Source of the DNA: Bretschneidera sinensis
Taxonomy: Eukaryota; Streptophyta; Magnoliopsida; Brassicales; Akaniaceae
Assembly (NCBI GenBank): GCA_023935145.1
Contig: CM043698.1
Coordinates: 60,302,001-60,366,000, forward strand
DNA length: 64,000 nt
Direction of reading: 5' to 3'
The translations under genes were made by a program, and so were the position numbers. The notes beneath the pieces were generated by a model. That model was given only the letters and a program-made list of their open reading frames with translations. It had not been told where the DNA came from and did not search any database. Each line of letters opens with the position of its first letter. Position 1 is the stretch's first letter. Below are positions 1-10,549 of the stretch, piece after piece.

Positions 1-156
1 GACATTATTTGCCTCAAGAAGCTTCTTTAGAAACATGGGTGGCTGAGCTAGAACTAGATTTATACATTCATTAATAGCGCCAAAATTAGCTAGTTAGTAT
101 GCTACTCTATTAGCTTCTCGATATCAAAAAGATATTTTGACGTCCTCAAAACTAGT
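1..156 (-). pseudogene. LINE-type RNase H tail, degenerate
   Basis: Read on the minus strand, this stretch encodes fragments such as YREANRVAY and LANFG, then PPMFLKKLL. These resemble the end of the RNase H-like domain found at the C-terminus of plant L1-type LINEs and related non-LTR pseudogenes. In-frame stops make it non-functional. It continues the minus-strand relic at 3457-4720: the LTR element at 157-3451, bounded by the target duplication ctagt, was inserted between the two parts. The family match is from memory of conserved residues, and the exact LINE family is unknown. Confidence 0.5.
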
Positions 157-694
157 TGTTGATGCCAAAAAACAGTTGGTGCTGACGTGGCCTGGGTGCT
201 GACGTGCCATGGGCCCTGCACAAGTAATAGGGATAAACTAAAGGCCCTCGGAAAGAGGGGAAGGGGAGGCCTCCGAGGGTGCTCCGAAGCTCAAATTAGC
301 ACGAGGGCTTAAAGGAGATGCCGAGGGTTTAAGTAATTGGAGTGTAAGCAAATAAGTCTGAATGAATACGTGAAGTCCATACCTTGGCTTATTTATAGCC
401 TCCTTGTCAGTGTGAAGGCATTGATTGCACACTCAGGGGACGGTGTGTTGCAGGGTGGCCGCAGGGCGGCGTGTCGTAGGGTGGCTGCAGGGCGGCGCAC
501 TGTAGGGTGGCTGTAGGGCTGCGTGTGTAGGCGGCCGTAGGACGAAATTTCGTAGGGTGGCTGCAGGGCTGTGTGTGTAGAGATGGGGGGGCTAGGCGTA
601 GGTCTGTTGGGCCGGAGTGTTTATTGGGCCGGAGAGTTTATGGGCTACATCAGCGAGCCCTTCTTATTGGGCCGGAGTATTTTGGGCCACATCA
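157..694 (-). repeat. 3' LTR of the Tat-like element
   Basis: This 538-bp LTR is closely similar to 2894-3451. It contains short G+C-rich internal repeats of the type gtagggtggctgcagggc. On the element's own strand it begins TGATGTGGCCC and ends GGCATCAACA. Confidence 0.85.
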
Positions 695-716
695 CAGGCC
701 CCCCACTTCCTCAGGT
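695..716 (-). other. Polypurine tract of the Tat-like element
   Basis: The plus strand is C-rich (ggccccccacttcctc) directly next to the LTR. The minus strand is therefore a purine run of the GGAAGTGGGGGGCC type ending at the LTR edge, where plus-strand priming is expected. Confidence 0.7.
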
Positions 717-850
717 ACTTGTGCCTTGAGGAAGTAAAACGTGATGTTGGTGCCATGTCGAGCTTTTATACTTAAGAGATTTGAGAGGTTGGCGGCTAAC
801 GACTTGGAGATTCCTGGTCGAGTGTAAGCAGCTCATACACTAGGCCTCGG

Positions 851-1345
851 ACTTGGAGATGCTTGGTCGAGGGTATGACATGCAGCTCTTACGCGCGGCC
901 TTGAAGACACCTGGCCGAGCGTTATGACAAACAGCTCATACGCTCGGCCCTGGAGATGCCTGGCCGATGCTCGGCCTTGGAGATGCTTGGCCGAGGGTAT
1001 GACAAGCAGCTCATACGCTCAGCCCTGGATATGCCTGGCCGACTCTCGGCCCTGGAGATGCTTGGCCGAGGGTATGAAAATTAGCTCATACGCTCAGCCC
1101 TGGAGATGCTTGGCCGAGGGTATGACAAGCAGCTCATACGCTCGGCCTTGGAGAAACTTGGCCAAGCGTTTGACAATCAGTTCAAACGCTCAGACTTGGA
1201 GAAACTTGGCCGAGTGTTTGACAATCAACTCAAACGGTCGGACTTGGAGAAACTTGGCCGAGCGCTTGACAATCAGCTCAAACACTCGGACTTGGAGAAA
1301 CTTGGCCGAGCGTTTGACAATCAGCTCAAACGCTTGGATTTGGGT
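851..1345. repeat. 48-bp tandem repeat array
   Basis: About ten imperfect copies of a 48-bp unit are present, with core cttggagaaacttggccgag followed by a tgacaatcagctcaaacg segment. Clear unit starts lie at about 1147, 1195, 1243 and 1291. Because 48 is a multiple of three, the array reads as an open 16-residue protein repeat. The array sits between the PPT and PBS of the Tat-like element. Confidence 0.85.
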
Positions 1346-2420
1346 GTGCGTGCGATCGCTTGGCCGTGCGCACTATTGCGCACTGATGCTCGGCCTGTGT
1401 GCACTAGTGTGCAGTGATGCTGGGATGAGTCCGAGCGTATGAGAACATATTCCATAGCTCGGACTTGGGTGTGCGCGCGATTACTTGGCCGTGCGTACTG
1501 ATGCTTGGCCTGTGTGCACTAGTGTGCACTGATGCTGGGACAAGTCCTAGCGTATGAGCACATATTCCATAGCTCGGACTTGGGTGTGCGCGCGATTGCT
1601 TGGCCGTGCGCACTATTGCACACTGATGCTCGGCTTATGTGCACTAGTGTGCACTGATGCTGGGACAAGGCCTAGCATATATGCCATAGCTCGGACTTGG
1701 GTGTGTGAGCGATTGCTTAGCCGTGCGCACTATTGCGCACTGATGCTCGGCCTGTGTGCACTGATGCTGGGACGAGTCCGAGCGTATGAGCACATATGCT
1801 ATAGCTCGGACTTGGGTGTGCGCGTGATTGCTTGGCCGTGCGCACTGATGCTTGGCCAGTGTGCACAAGTGTGCACTGAAACTCGACCTTATCCGAGGGT
1901 CTGCACACATATGCCTTCTCTCGGCCTTGGGTGTGCGCGGCGTAGTTTGGTCATGCGCACTGTTGCGCATTGAAGCTTGGCCAGTGTGCATAATGTGCAC
2001 TGAAGCTCGGCCTTGTCCGAGGGTCTGTACATATATGCCTTCTCTCGGCCTTAGGTGTGCGTGGCTTAGTTTGGCCATGCGCACTGTTGCGCACCAAAAC
2101 TTGGCCAGTGTGCACAAGTGTGTACTGAAGCTCAGCCTTGTCCAAGGGTCTGCACACATATGCCTTCTCTCGGCCTTGGGTGTGCGCGACTTAGTTTGGC
2201 CGTGCGCACTGTTGCACGCTGAAGCTCGACCTTGCCCGAGGGTCTGCACACATATATCTTCTCTCGGCCTTGGGTGTGCGCTGCTTAGTTTGGCTGTGCG
2301 CATTGAAGCTCGACCAGTGTGGACTGAAGCTTGGCCTTGTCCGAGGGTCTGCACACATATGCCTTCTCTCGGCCTTGGGTGTGCGTGGCTTAGTTTGGCC
2401 GTGCGCACTGAAGCTCGGAC
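1346..2420. repeat. Tandem repeats of about 95-125 bp, two related subfamilies
   Basis: From 1346 to about 1860 the unit starts ggacttgggtgtgcg and includes ttggccgtgcgcact. From about 1861 to 2420 a related unit contains cgagggtctgcacacatatg and ctctcggccttgggtgtgcg. The gagggt landmark recurs at 1895, 2019, 2144, 2238 and 2343, giving spacings of 124, 125, 94 and 105 bp. The variable spacing suggests unequal exchange. Confidence 0.8.
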
Positions 2421-2770
2421 AAGGGTATGTGCACTACGACGCTCAGCCGTGCACACTTAGCAACGGCTCGGACAGGGATGTGTGCACTACGGCGCTCGAC
2501 GGTGCACACTTAGCAACGGCTCGGACGAGGGCAGGCGCACTACGGCGCTCGGCCGTGCACACTTAGCAATGGCTCAGACAGGGACGTGAGCACTACGACG
2601 CTTGGCCGTGCACACTTAGCAACCGCTCGGACAGAGGCATGCGCACTACGGCACTCGGCCGTGCACACTTAGCAACCGCTCGGATAGGGGGATGTGCACT
2701 ATAGTGCTCAGCCGTGCACACTTAGCAACTGCTCGGACAGAGGGAATGTGCACTACGGCTTGGTGCGCAC
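2421..2770. repeat. 53-bp tandem repeat array
   Basis: The landmark gcacacttagcaa recurs at 2451, 2504, 2557, 2610, 2663 and 2716, an exact 53-bp period. The unit carries cggctcggacagggatg and ggcgctcggccgt. There are no invariant repeats separated by unique spacers, so this is a satellite-like array. Confidence 0.85.
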
Positions 2771-2870
2771 CCGAAACTCCAAAGTGTGCAACATGGTGTC
2801 AGACAGCTTGGCATTGCAACAAATGAGTTCTTTAGATTTCTTCACTTCTACTGTTTAGCGAGAGATGGTG

Positions 2871-2893
2871 ATTTCCCACGGACGACGCCAATC
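2871..2893 (-). other. Primer-binding site of the Tat-like element
   Basis: The minus strand beside the 5' LTR reads GATTGGCGTCGTCCGTGGGA. This resembles the ATTGGCGCCGTCTGTGGGA sequence that commonly follows the 5' LTR of plant Tat-lineage elements. It fixes the element's orientation. Confidence 0.75.
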
Positions 2894-3451
2894 TGTTGAT
2901 GCCAAAAAATGGTTGGTGCTGACGTGGCCTGGGCCCTGCACAAGTAACAGGGATGAACTAAAGGCCCTCGGAAGGAGGAGAGGAGGAGGCCTCCGAGGGT
3001 GCTCCGAAGCTCAAGTTAGCACGAGGGCTTAAAGGAGATGCTGAGGGCTTAAGTAATTGGAGTGTAAGCAAATAAGTTTGAATGAATATGTGAAGTCCAT
3101 ACCTTGGCTTATTTCTAGCCTCCTTGTCAGTGTGAAGGCATTGATTGCACACTCAAGGGACAGTGTGTCGTAGGGTGGCGTGCCGTAGGGTGGCTGCAGG
3201 GCGACGCATTGTAGGGTGGCTGTAGGGCTGCATGTGTAGGCGGCTGTAGGATGGCATGTCATAGGGTGACGTAGGGTGGCTGCAGGGCTGTGTGTGTAGA
3301 GATGGGGGGGCCAGGCGTAGGTCTGTTGGGTCGGAGTGTGTATGGGCGGGAGTGTTTATTGGGCCGGAGAGTTTACTGGGCCGGAGTGTTTATTGGGCCG
3401 GAGAGTTTATGAGCCGCTTCTTATTGGGCCGAAGTATTTTGGGCCACATCA
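2894..3451 (-). repeat. 5' LTR of the Tat-like element
   Basis: This 558-bp LTR parallels 157-694. It contains extra copies of a gggccggag(t/a)gtttat motif, and the target duplication ctagt follows at 3452-3456. Confidence 0.85.
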
Positions 3452-3456
3452 CTAGT

Positions 3457-4720
3457 CAAAGATTTTATGGCAGTTAGGGAGAACAACCAACATCCTCGAC
3501 TCTAATGTGCTCCATTGCCTTTATAAAAGACCAAATGTCATAGAAAATCCGGATATGTGACCCCACTCAAATCTCCAATGCAAAAAAAAAAAAAAAAAAA
3601 AAAAAGAAACCAAAAAAATCCATTCATATAGCTTCAGAAAAATCTGCATTGATGACTCAGAGTTTGCAAAATTGTCGAGTTGATATTAGTAGTAGTAGAT
3701 GAGGTTGTTTTAATAATCCTAGTCGTCGTAATGACAGAAGTGATCGTGAAATTGATGGTAATTATATATTTGTTGATCATGGTGATAATGGTTGGAGTTC
3801 GATTCGTCAATGCACTCACTGTTACTGTTCGGTTCAATTCGTCAGTTTCGTTTCATTTTTCTTAAAACCTTTTTAATAAGCAAAAACAAATTACCTTTCA
3901 TAATTCAGCCATACTATTATCAGTACAACCCATATTAAATGTAAAACCTCCAAGAAAATGGCCAAAACACTCCCTTAACACACCACCACCCCAGCATTTC
4001 CTGGATTTCCTTTTACACTTCCATCAGTATTAAGCTTAATAAATAAAAATGCAGGAGGTTTCCAAGTAAACTGAGAATTGATTTATTAATTTTACAGGAA
4101 GTAGCATACTGTGATGGATTTCCTTGAACCAGATCAAAGGTAAGTGCATGAGATGATCTCCATATACGAGAGATATCAATATTTTTCTGCTCAAATATAA
4201 ATTTGTTTCTCCCAAGCCAAACATTCCAGATAATAACAGACCACAAAAAGGCGCAATAGATTGATGTAATAAGTGATATTAAACATGAGACCAACTCTTA
4301 ATTGAAGAACAAGATTAACTTTCTGCTTCCATAAATGTGAGTTAAAAAAGTGATTAAAAATCCTGCAAGAAGTGAAAATGTGAGATGGAGATTCAAAATC
4401 AGAGTTACATATGTATCATATGGGTTCAACATTAATTCCTCTTTTATTTGATTCAGCAGCAGCTGGTAAATTTATCATGAGCTGGCAGTCACAAAAAGAT
4501 TTTAATCTTTGGAAGTGTTGGGGTCTGCCAGAGTTTTTTCCAGGGCAGTAAAGGACAATCAGGAGGATAGTATTTAAAAAGTAAAGACTAATATCCATCC
4601 TTAACAGTGTAAGAGGCTGTATTCTTAGACTTCCAATTAAGTTTACAGTAGGAAAAGGAGAGAAGGATATTTTCCAATATATGTTACAGGAACTCTTCAC
4701 TTTACTCTGTTATATTCGTG
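3457..4720 (-). pseudogene. Degenerate LINE zf-RVT and RNase H region
   Basis: Minus-strand fragments include SHLWKQKVNL near 4325, WNVWLGRNKFIFEQKNI near 4200 and KLNTDGS plus KGNPGNAGVV near 4000. Their order is that of the zinc-finger-RVT and RNase H parts of plant L1-type LINEs, with many frameshifts and stops. The stretch near 3590 holds an A-rich run, and 3700-3840 is a simple-sequence-like patch replacing the middle of the RNase H domain. The relic resumes at 1-156 beyond the LTR insertion. Confidence 0.6.
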
Positions 4721-5591
4721 TCGGACCCTAAACACTTGGATAAAAATATAATACTTAAAAAATCTAAATTAAAAAATATTAAAAATAGATAAATACAACA
4801 CTCAGACATATAACTATATTCGACATTTATATCTGAATCCTAAATCAAGTAACCTAGTTTCCTGTGAAGTAATTCAGAAGGAAGTAAGAAAACAAACCCA
4901 GGAATCCAGTAAAAAGGTAGTAAAACGAGGTAAAGTATATAAAAGTGATTCTTTAAATCTAAGTATTATTCTACTTAACAGAGGAGCTTTTCCCAAGTTG
5001 GTTTTATTAAGTTAAGTTACACAGCCAATGAATAATTAATATAGTGTGTACAAGAAACAAGGTTTTGAGATGTGGGCTGCTTTATAATTCGAAAATTAGC
5101 AATTATTTCGATCAATTATTGAATTAATGATGTCAGCCACAGTGTTTTGCAAGGGACCCGAGCCATCATTAAAGAGATGATACACCACTTATTCACTTTC
5201 TAGAATCATTATTCCTTTCTTTAAAATTTAAAAGAAAATAACAAAGGAAATACAAATTAGATGGATTCTTATAGTTCATATTTGTTATACGAAAATTGAA
5301 AAGCAATGAGAAACGAGCAACAAAAAAATGAGGTCAAGAATAAAGAAATGCAGAAATGAGTCAGTGCTGGGCCACTAGAAAAATTCCCATAATGTTCTGA
5401 ATTTTATATTTGGAAGATTTCCAAAGATTCTGACAACACCCTAAAATTACTTTCTTTCCATAAGTTACCATCATCCAATCTTTTAAAGGGTGCACTTCTC
5501 TTCAACTCCCCTTCACAAAGCCCAGCTCTACACAAGCTTAACACAGAGAGCTGGAGAGAGGTCTATCTTAAATCACAGGGAAATACCTGAA
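4721..5591. other. Upstream region of the MAKR gene, no gene seen
   Basis: AT-rich DNA without a supported gene. The start (gtgtcggaccctaaacactt) resembles dispersed repeats at 10434-10549 and 23840-24000. A TATA-like gtatataaaag near 4936 is too far from the start codon to be a convincing promoter, and none was found closer. The frame is open upstream to 5490, but only from a GTG, so the ATG at 5592 is taken as the start. Confidence 0.4.
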
Positions 5592-6677
5592 ATGGCAGTG
5601 AACCTCCTATCATGTGACAGTGCAGATGAGGACTTCATTGACATGGAAGTCAGCTCGTACTCCAACTTCTTCGATCACTCTATAAGCTCTCCTGCACTTG
5701 CCAGAGAGTTTGAGTTCCAAATGTCTTCAACCTCAGTAGAGAGAGAGCCAACAACTTCCCCAGCTGATGAGCTTTTCTACAAAGGGAAGCTCCTTCCACT
5801 TCACCTCCCTCCTCGGCTACAAATGGTCGAAAAACTCCTGCAAAACTCAAACTCTAGTTATGATAACAGGAAAGATACCTTTGAAGAATTCTATAGCGCT
5901 CCATTAGCCACCACTGTCACAACACCAATCACAACCAGCACTCCATTTGAATCCTGCAATATCTCACCCTCTGAGTCTTGTCAGGTCAGTAGAGAGCTGA
6001 ACCCGGAAGAGTATTTCTTCGAGTATTCAAATGACTTGAGTGGCTTTATTGGTGAAAATCCAAAAGAGTCATGGACCAAAAAGCTTAAACTGATCAAGCA
6101 ATCCTCACTTGGTTCAAAGCTGAAGGCTTCCAAGACTTACCTCAGGTCTTTGTTTGGCAAATCTGGTTGCTCAGATGAGTCCTGCACATCGTCAACAAAA
6201 GTTGCAGATGAAGGATCAGTTTCAAATGCAAAGGAGTCTTTGAATAAATGTGTTAAGGTGACAAAGAAAATCCCATTTGGACAAATTCAGAAGGATAGAT
6301 ACCGAATGTCAACTGCTGTCACGAGGAGCTATGACAATGAAAACATCAATGATGATGCCGGTGGTCACCACAGGAGATCATTCTCAGTCTCTATCAAGCG
6401 GCAATCAACAAAGAAGTCTTCATCCGCTTCACCATCTTCTTTATCTTCACGTTCAGGTCACTCAAATGGGTTTCATGCATTGCAATTTCTCAAGAGAAGC
6501 AGTAGCGCAAATTCAGATATTGAAAATTCAATTCAGGGAGCAATTGCTCATTGCAAGCAGTCTCAGCAGCCGATATGCTCGAGAAAGACCGTAAGTGAGG
6601 TTGGGTTTTACTCATTGTCAGCTTCCAGGATAGCAGTTTGTGATGATCAAGAAAGGGCAGACCTTTGCATAGGATGA
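5592..6677 (+). CDS. Probable membrane-associated kinase regulator (MAKR family)
   Basis: An intronless 361-codon gene. MAKR proteins, relatives of BKI1, bind the plasma membrane through basic patches and regulate receptor-like kinases in hormone and peptide signalling. Visible landmarks are the acidic N-terminus MAVNLLSCDSADEDFIDMEV; ADELFYKGKLLPLHLPPR near residues 58-75; the basic stretch WTKKLKLIKQ with LKASKTYLRSLFGKSG at about 161-192; serine-rich low complexity at about 262-290; and GFHALQFLKRSSS with SIQGAIAHCKQS at about 293-324, which resembles the kinase-interacting C-terminal motif of the family. The ATG at 5592 starts the conserved N-terminus. Closest to the MAKR2-4 type, subgroup not resolved. 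The last 57 codons are duplicated in the fragment at 10110-10284. Confidence 0.85.
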   Translation: MAVNLLSCDSADEDFIDMEVSSYSNFFDHSISSPALAREFEFQMSSTSVEREPTTSPADELFYKGKLLPLHLPPRLQMVEKLLQNSNSSYDNRKDTFEEFYSAPLATTVTTPITTSTPFESCNISPSESCQVSRELNPEEYFFEYSNDLSGFIGENPKESWTKKLKLIKQSSLGSKLKASKTYLRSLFGKSGCSDESCTSSTKVADEGSVSNAKESLNKCVKVTKKIPFGQIQKDRYRMSTAVTRSYDNENINDDAGGHHRRSFSVSIKRQSTKKSSSASPSSLSSRSGHSNGFHALQFLKRSSSANSDIENSIQGAIAHCKQSQQPICSRKTVSEVGFYSLSASRIAVCDDQERADLCIG

Positions 6678-9600
6678 GAGAGAGAGAGAGGAACATCAAG
6701 GGCAAAGTAATAATTTTAGATTGGTTTCTAATGTGTTCTTTTTTACTTCTTTCATAATGTTGATAATCGGTATGATTTCATTCAGGCAAATAGAATTGAG
6801 CAAATCTGTCCTGAAACAGGTAGACCAGACAATTCTAAGTTTCTTAAATTGCCCTCCATCTATCAATTAATCAACCAAGTTATAAGCTTATGAATGTGGT
6901 ACTTCCATTTAGGAGAGTTTATAAAATGATTTATATTTTTTATAAACATCAATTAAAAACACTCATGAAGATAGTTTATAAAAAGAATCAAAAACTGAAA
7001 AATAGTTTTTAACTTGCAACTGAATTTGTTCAGAAAAACGATTATCACTTTGATTTATCAAATTCTAAACCGTTCTTAACTCTATTATGATTTTACCAAA
7101 AACTGTTTCAAAAACCGTAAATCGAAACTATTACTAAGCTCAATAGTATCAAATTTTTGCATGAGTTTTACTTTATGTCACAAATTTTAAATATGCTTAA
7201 AAAAATTCATATATAAATCTTGCAAACAGAGTTATACTTTGGAAAGAAAAGAAAGATTCATCTTAAATCGTTGCAATTTTTTAAGACATCATTTATTTAG
7301 GGGTTTTGACATTCAGCTTTTATGTTCATGCAGTAAATAAAATGGTACAAAGCCTAGGATAACAAATCAAGATATAGGCTGTTCTACATGTAGCTTCTTT
7401 CTCCTTATCCTAACTTACAAGAATAATGATTTGTGTAAACTTATTAGAAACATTAAAAAAAAAAAAAAAAAAAAAACACTTGAAAACAAGAGTGATAACT
7501 GTTTGGAAATGTGTTTTAAATGATGTACTAATAACATGATCATATATCCTTGTTTCCCCTGACAGAGATACTATTCGAGCATTTTCTCTATTTTCTCCTA
7601 TCTAACAACTTAAAGTTAAGAGGGCCAGGCTTTTACTGTTCAAAATGAGGAATATAATCTTTAACTGTTCAGTAGAGAGAATATTAACTGTTAATAAAAA
7701 TCACCCACAAATGAAAGATTCCATTGGTTATGAAAAAAGAGTTTTTTTTTCCAAGAAAAAAATCTCAAAACAAGGGTCAATGATTTCAGAGAGCTATGCT
7801 GATGCAAAGTCCACATAAGTCCCAAGAACTCCCTTGTTCCACCTTTGTTTCCAAATGATGATAAGAAAGAAAGGGAAAAAAATAAAAAATCTTGCCATCA
7901 CATGCTGTTTTTACATGTGATGATGAGCCTTCATGGTTTCTCTTAAGTATATATAATAACTGTAAATTAAGCGGAGATAACTACCATTGTGCTCCAGCCA
8001 ATCATCAGATAACAGAACTAATCATAACTGTGATTGTAAAAACAAACCCTCCTGTCTGCCTCTCGGAGAAACTAAGAGACATCTGCCAAAATTAAATATT
8101 ATATCAAGGAAAAATCATATATAAAAAAACATTTTCCACCAAGTTCAGGTGGCTTCTCATTTCTTTCGATTTTCTAGTGGGGGTGTACTTAGTCTTAAAC
8201 TAAGAAAACATGTCAGCCAAACTTTTGACGGGATTAGAGCCAAAGAAAGCAGTAAAAAAGCTAGTATGATGTTGCTGAGCACTAAGGGGGTATTGATAAG
8301 CGTATAACAAGCAAACTTTCATGGATGTCAACAGGGAGAAAGTAGGGAAAGGTAGGCCACAATCCACATACATCTGCTGTAATCACATCAGTTTGTCCTA
8401 TTGCAAAATTTTCTAGATGACCCAATTAGAAATTGCATAATTATGAAAAAGACTTATGGATCAGTGAGGATCTGCAAATTCAGATTAGCAAGAATCTTTA
8501 TAACATAAAATACCTTCTCAGTGATTTTGCATTATTAAGAAGAAAGAACTCATAGTATGATATATCCCACTTGGAAACACAATACAAGTTAGTGTTATCA
8601 GTCATTTAGCATAAATGTAAGCTTTTGTGGGGAAACAATGTGCAACATGACTGCTCACAATCAGACTGAAATATATACTAACTCTCTCTTGGACATGTTA
8701 TTTGATATAGATGGATTAGCATTAATATGACTCACTAATATAACTAAAAAACTCAAAGCTTATGAATTTTGGACTCAAACCATGTATATAACTCACTTTA
8801 TATTTTTTTTATTAATATGACTCACATGTGATATCTAATTGTTAGGATTTTAGTTCAAATCCTCACATTGAAGAATTCTAATTGATTTAGGAAAAAATTT
8901 AATTTCCTATTTTGTAATTGTTTATTCTCGTAGGAGTGTATAGCAATAATTTTCTATTGGATTGTTGCTTGCACTTGCAGGAGTAGTAGTAGTCTCTTCT
9001 TTTCCTAGTAGAATGAGAAAATAATCCTCAATATACACCATAAATTAGAGAGATTTACAACTAGAGTTAGGTTGAGAGCTTTAGGTGTATTAGGGATTTT
9101 AGGTTATGAGGTTGTCCATGTAATAATTTTGTTTTTCCTAAAGTTGTAATTAAGGATTAATAAAGTTGTGAATTTATTGGTCGCGTAAGAAAAAAGGTTG
9201 CCGAACCATATTAATTATTGTTGTTCTTGCTCTTTGTTTATTTTGCCTATTTAATTGTTGTGGTTGTGTGTTTTGTTTAAAATTTGAGTTGGTAGATTCT
9301 AAAGGGATTGTGATTTTACCTCTAAAATCCACAAAAACACAAGCACAATAATTAAATAGGTAAAATAAACAAAAAGTAAGAATAACAATAATTAATGTAG
9401 TTTAGTAACCTCTTTGTCTACGTCCACCAACAAATCCACTACTTAATTAATATTCAATTACAATTTTAGGAATAATAAAGTTGCTAAACTCCCCCCACTT
9501 TACAACCCAAAAACTCAAATACAGCCAAAGCTCACAACCTAGCTCTAGTTGTAAGTGTTCTCTCTAGTTGACAACCCAAAACCCAAATACCTATATATTG

Positions 9601-10109
9601 AAATTATGAGTGTGTTTCAAACATTCTCTAAAAATCTTTTTATATAGATAATATTTTTCTAATACTACTAGGAAAAGAATAACATAGTAAACTACTACTA
9701 CTACTAGAACAAGCAATAATCTAATAGAAAACTACCACTACTTCTACTAAAATAAACAATTATAAAATAGGAAACCACTTTTCTTAAAGTCATTCTTATA
9801 AGGATTTGAGCCAAAATCTAAACAGTATTTTTGTCAATTATGCATGTCCATTTTCAAAAACTTAGAATTATACATGTTTGTAAGTATCTGTGTGTTACAC
9901 ATATATATGTATGCCCTTCAAAATCCAACAAGGTTTCTTTTTTTTGGAAGGAAAATTCAACAACTACACATGATTTATGTAAACGGTAACTAAAGGAGCT
10001 AAACAAACCAAATTAAGTACAATTTCTTTCTTAATCCACAGCCTAGAGAAATTTTAGTGCATGAGAAACCATTAAATGTGATTTCTCTAGTGAGCAGTAA
10101 CAAATCTTG
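6507..10109. repeat. Tandem segmental duplication, copy 1 (MAKR tail and 3' flank)
   Basis: The sequence from gcaaattcag inside the MAKR coding region to cttg at 10109 recurs at 10110-12420. Matching landmarks are the MAKR C-terminus, ctaataacatgatcatatat (about 7528 and 11740), gatgcaaagtccacataagt (about 7801 and 12011) and ggtaggccac (about 8350 and 12308). A block of about 1.65 kb (8369-10020), holding the inverted LTR pair, is absent from copy 2. Copy 1 retains the empty target sites of the two insertions seen in copy 2. No other gene is seen at 6678-10109. Confidence 0.85.
8840..9824. repeat. Long inverted repeat formed by two copia-type LTRs tail to tail
   Basis: The left arm starts TGTTAGGATTTTAGTTCAAAT at 8840. 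The right arm, read in reverse from 9824, starts TGTTTAGATTTTGGCTCAAAT. The arms match through several blocks (tcctattttgtaattgttta, ctattggattgttgcttg, tttgtttattttgcctattt) toward a centre near 9310. A related single copy lies at about 35730-36322 beside a copia RNase H fragment, so the arms are best read as LTRs of that family. No clear target duplication was found at the outer ends. Confidence 0.65.
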
Positions 10110-10284
10110 GCAAATTCAGAAATTGAAAATTCAATTCAGGGAGCAATTACTTATTGTAAGCAGTCTCGATCAGCAGCCAATACGCTTGAGAAAGACCGTA
10201 AGTGAGGTTGGCTTTTACTCATTGTCAGCTTCCAGGATAGCAGTTTGTGATGATCAAGAAAGGGCAGACCTTTGCAGAGGATGA
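10110..10284 (+). pseudogene. MAKR 3'-end fragment
   Basis: A copy of the last part of the MAKR coding sequence (from about codon 306), joined at gcaaattcaga to unrelated sequence. One frame still ends in KTVSEVGFYSLSASRIAV and ADLCRG before TGA, but small insertions and deletions shift the first part (IQKLKIQFREQLL is the wrong frame relative to the parent). It lacks the N-terminal two thirds and any promoter, and is a by-product of the tandem duplication. Confidence 0.85.
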
Positions 10285-10433
10285 GAGAGGAGTATCAAGG
10301 GCAAAATAATAATTTTAGGTTGGTTTCTATCGTGTTCCTTTTTTCTTCTTTCATAATTTTGAAAATGGGTATGATTTCATCCAGGCAAGTAGTGTTGAGC
10401 AAATCTGTCCTGAAACAGTTAGATTAGACAATT

Positions 10434-10549
10434 GCTATGTTATTTAGATTTGGATATGAGTATGGGACATAGGTCGTATCCGAGTGTCGGACACGTCTAT
10501 TTTAATAATATTTTTTTATAAATTTTTTTTTAATTTAATATAACATAGG
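10434..10549. mobile_element. 116-bp MITE-like insertion
   Basis: Relative to copy 1 (near 6830), copy 2 has an extra segment flanked by acaatt (10428-10433 and 10550-10555). The ends are short inverted repeats, GCTATGTTAT on the left and ataacatagg on the right. It contains ggacataggtcgtatccgag and gtgtcggacacg, motifs of a dispersed plant repeat type. Similar motifs occur near 4721 and at 23840-24000. Confidence 0.7.

Larger units (their letters stand above)
157..3451 (-). mobile_element. Non-autonomous Tat-like Ty3/gypsy LTR element with tandem-repeat interior
   Basis: Two direct LTRs (157-694 and 2894-3451) start TGTTGATGCC and end GGGCCACATCA on the plus strand. They are flanked by an exact 5-bp duplication, ctagt, at 152-156 and 3452-3456. 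A primer-binding-like site lies beside the right LTR and a G-rich polypurine tract beside the left LTR, so the element reads on the minus strand. The interior of about 2.2 kb has no gag or pol; it consists almost wholly of tandem repeats. It must have relied on proteins from an autonomous relative. Long ORFs inside it (for example 924-1442) follow the repeat period and are not believed to be genes. Confidence 0.85.

Noticed and set aside
1404..2566. Several long ORFs on both strands over the repeat region (for example 1644-2456 minus, 1852-2460 plus)
   Set aside because: They are open in multiple frames at once because of G+C-rich tandem repeats, have cysteine/histidine-rich nonsense composition and no start or domain.
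2421..2770. Regular 53-bp repeats resembling a CRISPR array
   Set aside because: The whole unit repeats, including what would be spacers; there are no cas genes; it lies inside an LTR element of a plant genome.
3634..3865. ORFs on both strands at 3634-3865 (isoleucine/threonine or valine-rich)
   Set aside because: Simple-sequence region with repeated tagtagtag and gtcgtcgta motifs; no domain.
5490..5591. Upstream extension of the MAKR frame by 34 codons
   Set aside because: It begins with GTG, not ATG, and the family's conserved N-terminus starts at the ATG at 5592.
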